Source: Alphaproteobacteria bacterium
GTDB lineage: Bacteria > Pseudomonadota > Alphaproteobacteria > 16-39-46
Assembly (NCBI GenBank): GCA_947497675.1
Contig: CANMHY010000024.1
Span: 1-8,350 of the forward strand
DNA length: 8,350 nucleotides
Direction: 5' to 3'
Under the pieces are notes generated by a model. That model saw only the letters and a program-made list of their open reading frames with translations, had not been told where the DNA came from and made no database searches. Shown piece after piece: positions 6,868 through 8,350 of the stretch (position 1 is the stretch's first letter; every line of letters starts with the position of its first letter). A program made the translations under genes and the position numbers.

Positions 6868-7737
6868 TCACTCTGGACTTTTAATTTCTTTAATAAGAGC
6901 TTCTACTTCTGCACGTGTAAGATCTGTGAATTCAATAACTGTTTCAATGTCTGTTTGCCTTTGAATCATCTTACGCGCAATATTTTTCTTTTCTTCAACT
7001 TTACCCAACTCATATTGAAGAGTTGTTGCATCTTTAAAAGTTTCAATAGACTTATTATAGTTAATCCATCCATCTCTTTCTTCTTTCGTCATATGAAGGA
7101 CACTCAATTTATCTGCAACGCGCTTCATAATATCCGACTTAAAATCATCTCTTACTTCTGCATGTTTGAGAACATAAAGCCATTCATCAAGCTCTTCTTG
7201 AACATCGTCATCAAAATCTGGAATGGCAATAAAAATGTACTCTGGAAAAATATCAATGACGTCGATAACACGCTGTTCAGGGCCTTCGATATGAAAAGAG
7301 AGCTTCTCACCCGTTTCAACCTCCCTAACAACGGTTCTTCCATGAAACAAAGATCCTTTTCCAATTTTAAAATAAAGAAGAGAGATATGAAAAACCTTTT
7401 TCAAGGATAGAAAGTCTGTCCCAGAGGGCAACTGATCCGCAATAAGACGTGACGTATTAAAACAAGCTTTATGAGCATAGTTGGTGACCTGTTGGCGCTC
7501 AATTTCAATAATGTACTTCTGCTTTTGGTCGTCTTCAACAATAAGATCTGCCAGACTTCTCTTTTGACTCATTTCCTCTCTGTTACTCTCTGCGTCAAGC
7601 AAGGCCACGATCTTGACAGGGCCATATCCTTGATTTTTTAAAATAGCTGAAATAAACGCTTCAATGATATCATACCCTCCCTTATCACGTAAAAGGTATT
7701 TAATGGCATAATCAAAGCTTATAATTTTATGACCCAT
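6868..7737 (-). CDS. Rpn family recombination-promoting nuclease / PD-(D/E)XK putative transposase
   Basis: This is a full-length 289-residue Rpn-type protein. The N-terminus FDYAIKYLLRDKGGYDIIEAFISAIL (8-33) matches the family's opening helices. The nuclease core is SLADLIVED (61-69, Asp64) followed by KYIIEIERQQ (74-83) with Glu78 and Glu80. Most relatives have Gln at the position of Glu80 (E-x-Q), so the active site is slightly unusual. The family-typical YWxRLYxxQL-like region appears here as ACFNTSRLIADQL (91-103), then ISLLYFKIGKG. The C-terminal third is helical and charged and ends in DLTRAEVEALIKEI (272-285), closely related to the tail of the neighbouring remnant. The ATG at 7737 has only a weak GAGAG upstream. 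In the family such enzymes act as metal-dependent DNA endonucleases with roles in RecA-independent recombination and anti-phage activity; the role here is inferred from family only. Confidence 0.88.
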   Translation of the reverse strand: MGHKIISFDYAIKYLLRDKGGYDIIEAFISAILKNQGYGPVKIVALLDAESNREEMSQKRSLADLIVEDDQKQKYIIEIERQQVTNYAHKACFNTSRLIADQLPSGTDFLSLKKVFHISLLYFKIGKGSLFHGRTVVREVETGEKLSFHIEGPEQRVIDVIDIFPEYIFIAIPDFDDDVQEELDEWLYVLKHAEVRDDFKSDIMKRVADKLSVLHMTKEERDGWINYNKSIETFKDATTLQYELGKVEEKKNIARKMIQRQTDIETVIEFTDLTRAEVEALIKEIKSPE

Positions 7738-7944
7738 GGTCGTCTCTCATTCAATTTTTTCAAAAAAAATAATTTTTATCTTCAAAGAAAGTCTACAATA
7801 TTACGCATTAAAGTCAATAATTTTTTGTTGAAATAGCCCATGGGCTGTAGGATTAAGACAGCTTAATTTTGTGTTTTTAAGCACCCTTTCCCCCCTTCTC
7901 TTTGTTGCGTCTTTGAAAAATTCTTGAAGAATTTCTTCTTTCTC

Positions 7945-7973
7945 TTGAACAAGAATGCATTTCATGCTTAAAA
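7945..7973 (+). promoter_or_regulatory. Weak candidate promoter for the transporter gene
   Basis: TTGAAC (7945-7950) is followed after 17 nt by TTAAAA (7968-7973) with a TGC just before it, an extended -10 arrangement. It lies 46 nt upstream of the start codon. The -10 match is poor, so this is only a candidate. Confidence 0.25.
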
Positions 7974-8001
7974 AGGAAAGTCTTCTTTTTATCATTTTCT
8001 T

Positions 8002-8007
8002 AAGGAA
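8002..8007 (+). promoter_or_regulatory. Ribosome binding site of the DASS transporter gene
   Basis: AAGGAA lies 11 nt before the ATG at 8019. An in-frame TAA at 8001-8003 rules out any earlier start, so 8019 is the start codon. Confidence 0.6.
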
Positions 8008-8018
8008 AGCGTTTTTAT

Positions 8019-8350
8019 ATGTTAAAACTTTCTCAAATTTTTGCAAGGAAAAGAACCCCTCAAGAGACTCAAAGCTGGACAGGCGCTGCCCTCGCACCTG
8101 CTTTCATTATCTTGCTCACCGCCTTTGCTCTCTGGTTTATGCCGCCTCCCACGGGACTTGAAGTTGGGGCTTGGCATCTTTTAATTATCTTCCTCGGAAC
8201 CATTATTGGAATTATTTTAAAGCCTCTCCCCATGGGGGCTATTGCAACATTGGGCTTAAGCCTGTGCGTCATAACCAATTTGATTCCACTTCAACAGTCT
8301 TTATCAAGCTTTAGCTCTCCCATTGTATGGCTGGTTTTATCGGCTTTTTT
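8019..8350 (+). CDS. DASS-family anion transporter (oxoglutarate/malate translocator type), 3'-partial
   Basis: The first 110 residues of an inner-membrane carrier of the divalent anion:Na+ symporter family (SLC13-related, dicarboxylate or oxoglutarate/malate exchange type) run off the right edge. A short positively charged N-terminus (KLSQIFARKRTPQ) is followed by hydrophobic segments near residues 24-43, 53-71 and 75-92, with a fourth beginning near 104. Family-typical strings are PPPTGLEVGAWHLLIIFLG (45-63), the IGIILKPLPMG loop (66-76), and SSFSSPIVWLVLSAFF (95-110). The substrate cannot be decided from this part: malate, oxoglutarate, other dicarboxylates or sulfate are possible. The binding-site SNT motifs lie further downstream, outside the window. 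It is divergent from the Rpn gene and apparently independently expressed. Confidence 0.88.
   Translation, partial: MLKLSQIFARKRTPQETQSWTGAALAPAFIILLTAFALWFMPPPTGLEVGAWHLLIIFLGTIIGIILKPLPMGAIATLGLSLCVITNLIPLQQSLSSFSSPIVWLVLSAF

Larger units (their letters stand above)
7738..8018. other. Divergent intergenic region between the Rpn gene and the transporter
   Basis: About 280 bp of very AT-rich DNA drives, or separates, two divergent genes. It contains a 17-bp dyad at 7918-7934 (AAATTCTT-G-AAGAATTT), a CCCATGGG palindrome near 7838-7845, and a weak hairpin (GCTTAA / TTAAGC, 7861-7882). No RNA gene or convincing protein gene is visible; a - strand open frame at 7801-8097 overlaps the transporter and looks non-coding. 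Confidence 0.5.

Noticed and set aside
6802..7410. 202-residue + strand open frame opposite the intact Rpn gene
   Set aside because: It is antisense to a clear family member, is rich in Phe/Asn/Cys as expected from an antisense reading, and shows no recognisable motif.
7801..8097. 98-residue - strand open frame
   Set aside because: It overlaps the start of the transporter gene on the other strand, lacks a ribosome site and resembles no known family.

Overview
The window is AT-rich bacterial DNA. It most resembles a chromosome segment of an alphaproteobacterium with a heavy mobile-element load, such as the host-associated Holosporales/Paracaedibacter-like lineages. This placement is inference. 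It rests on the long PstA with a soluble insertion after its first membrane helix, the PstC with extra N-terminal helices, and the Rpn/PD-(D/E)XK 'transposase' genes and IS3 debris around the core genes.

Layout. (1) Positions 1-697, + strand: the right-hand part of an IS3-family insertion sequence, with the DDE transposase entering from the left edge and a putative terminal inverted repeat near 678-697. (2) 698-1982, + strand: a decayed AbiE type IV toxin-antitoxin / abortive-infection pair. The IS has removed the 5' part of abiEi (antitoxin). abiEii (nucleotidyltransferase toxin) is complete over 283 codons except for one in-frame TAA at codon 104. (3) 2021-6017, - strand: a tight pstC-pstA-pstB-phoU operon for high-affinity phosphate import and its regulator, transcribed right to left from a plausible promoter at 6043-6071. 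pstS, phoR and phoB are not in the window. (4) 6239-7737, - strand: two Rpn-family genes in tandem. The upstream one (6868-7737) is intact at 289 aa. The downstream one (6239-6729) keeps only its first 17 codons and its C-terminal third, joined out of frame by a large internal deletion. (5) 8019-8350, + strand: the first 110 codons of a DASS-family (divalent anion:Na+ symporter / oxoglutarate-malate type) transporter running off the right edge.

How it fits together. PstC and PstA form the membrane channel, PstB powers it, and PhoU normally links transporter activity to PhoR/PhoB signalling. This operon looks functional, with overlapping or closely spaced genes. It sits between two blocks of accessory DNA: broken defence genes plus an IS downstream, and Rpn elements upstream where pstS or phoR would often lie. 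No clearly new system is evident. The points most worth a second look are a 38-bp perfect palindrome inside the transposase gene, the single-stop toxin beside a truncated antitoxin, and the internally deleted Rpn gene. That remnant leaves a free-standing C-terminal ORF reminiscent of the intragenic antitoxins described for Rpn proteins.
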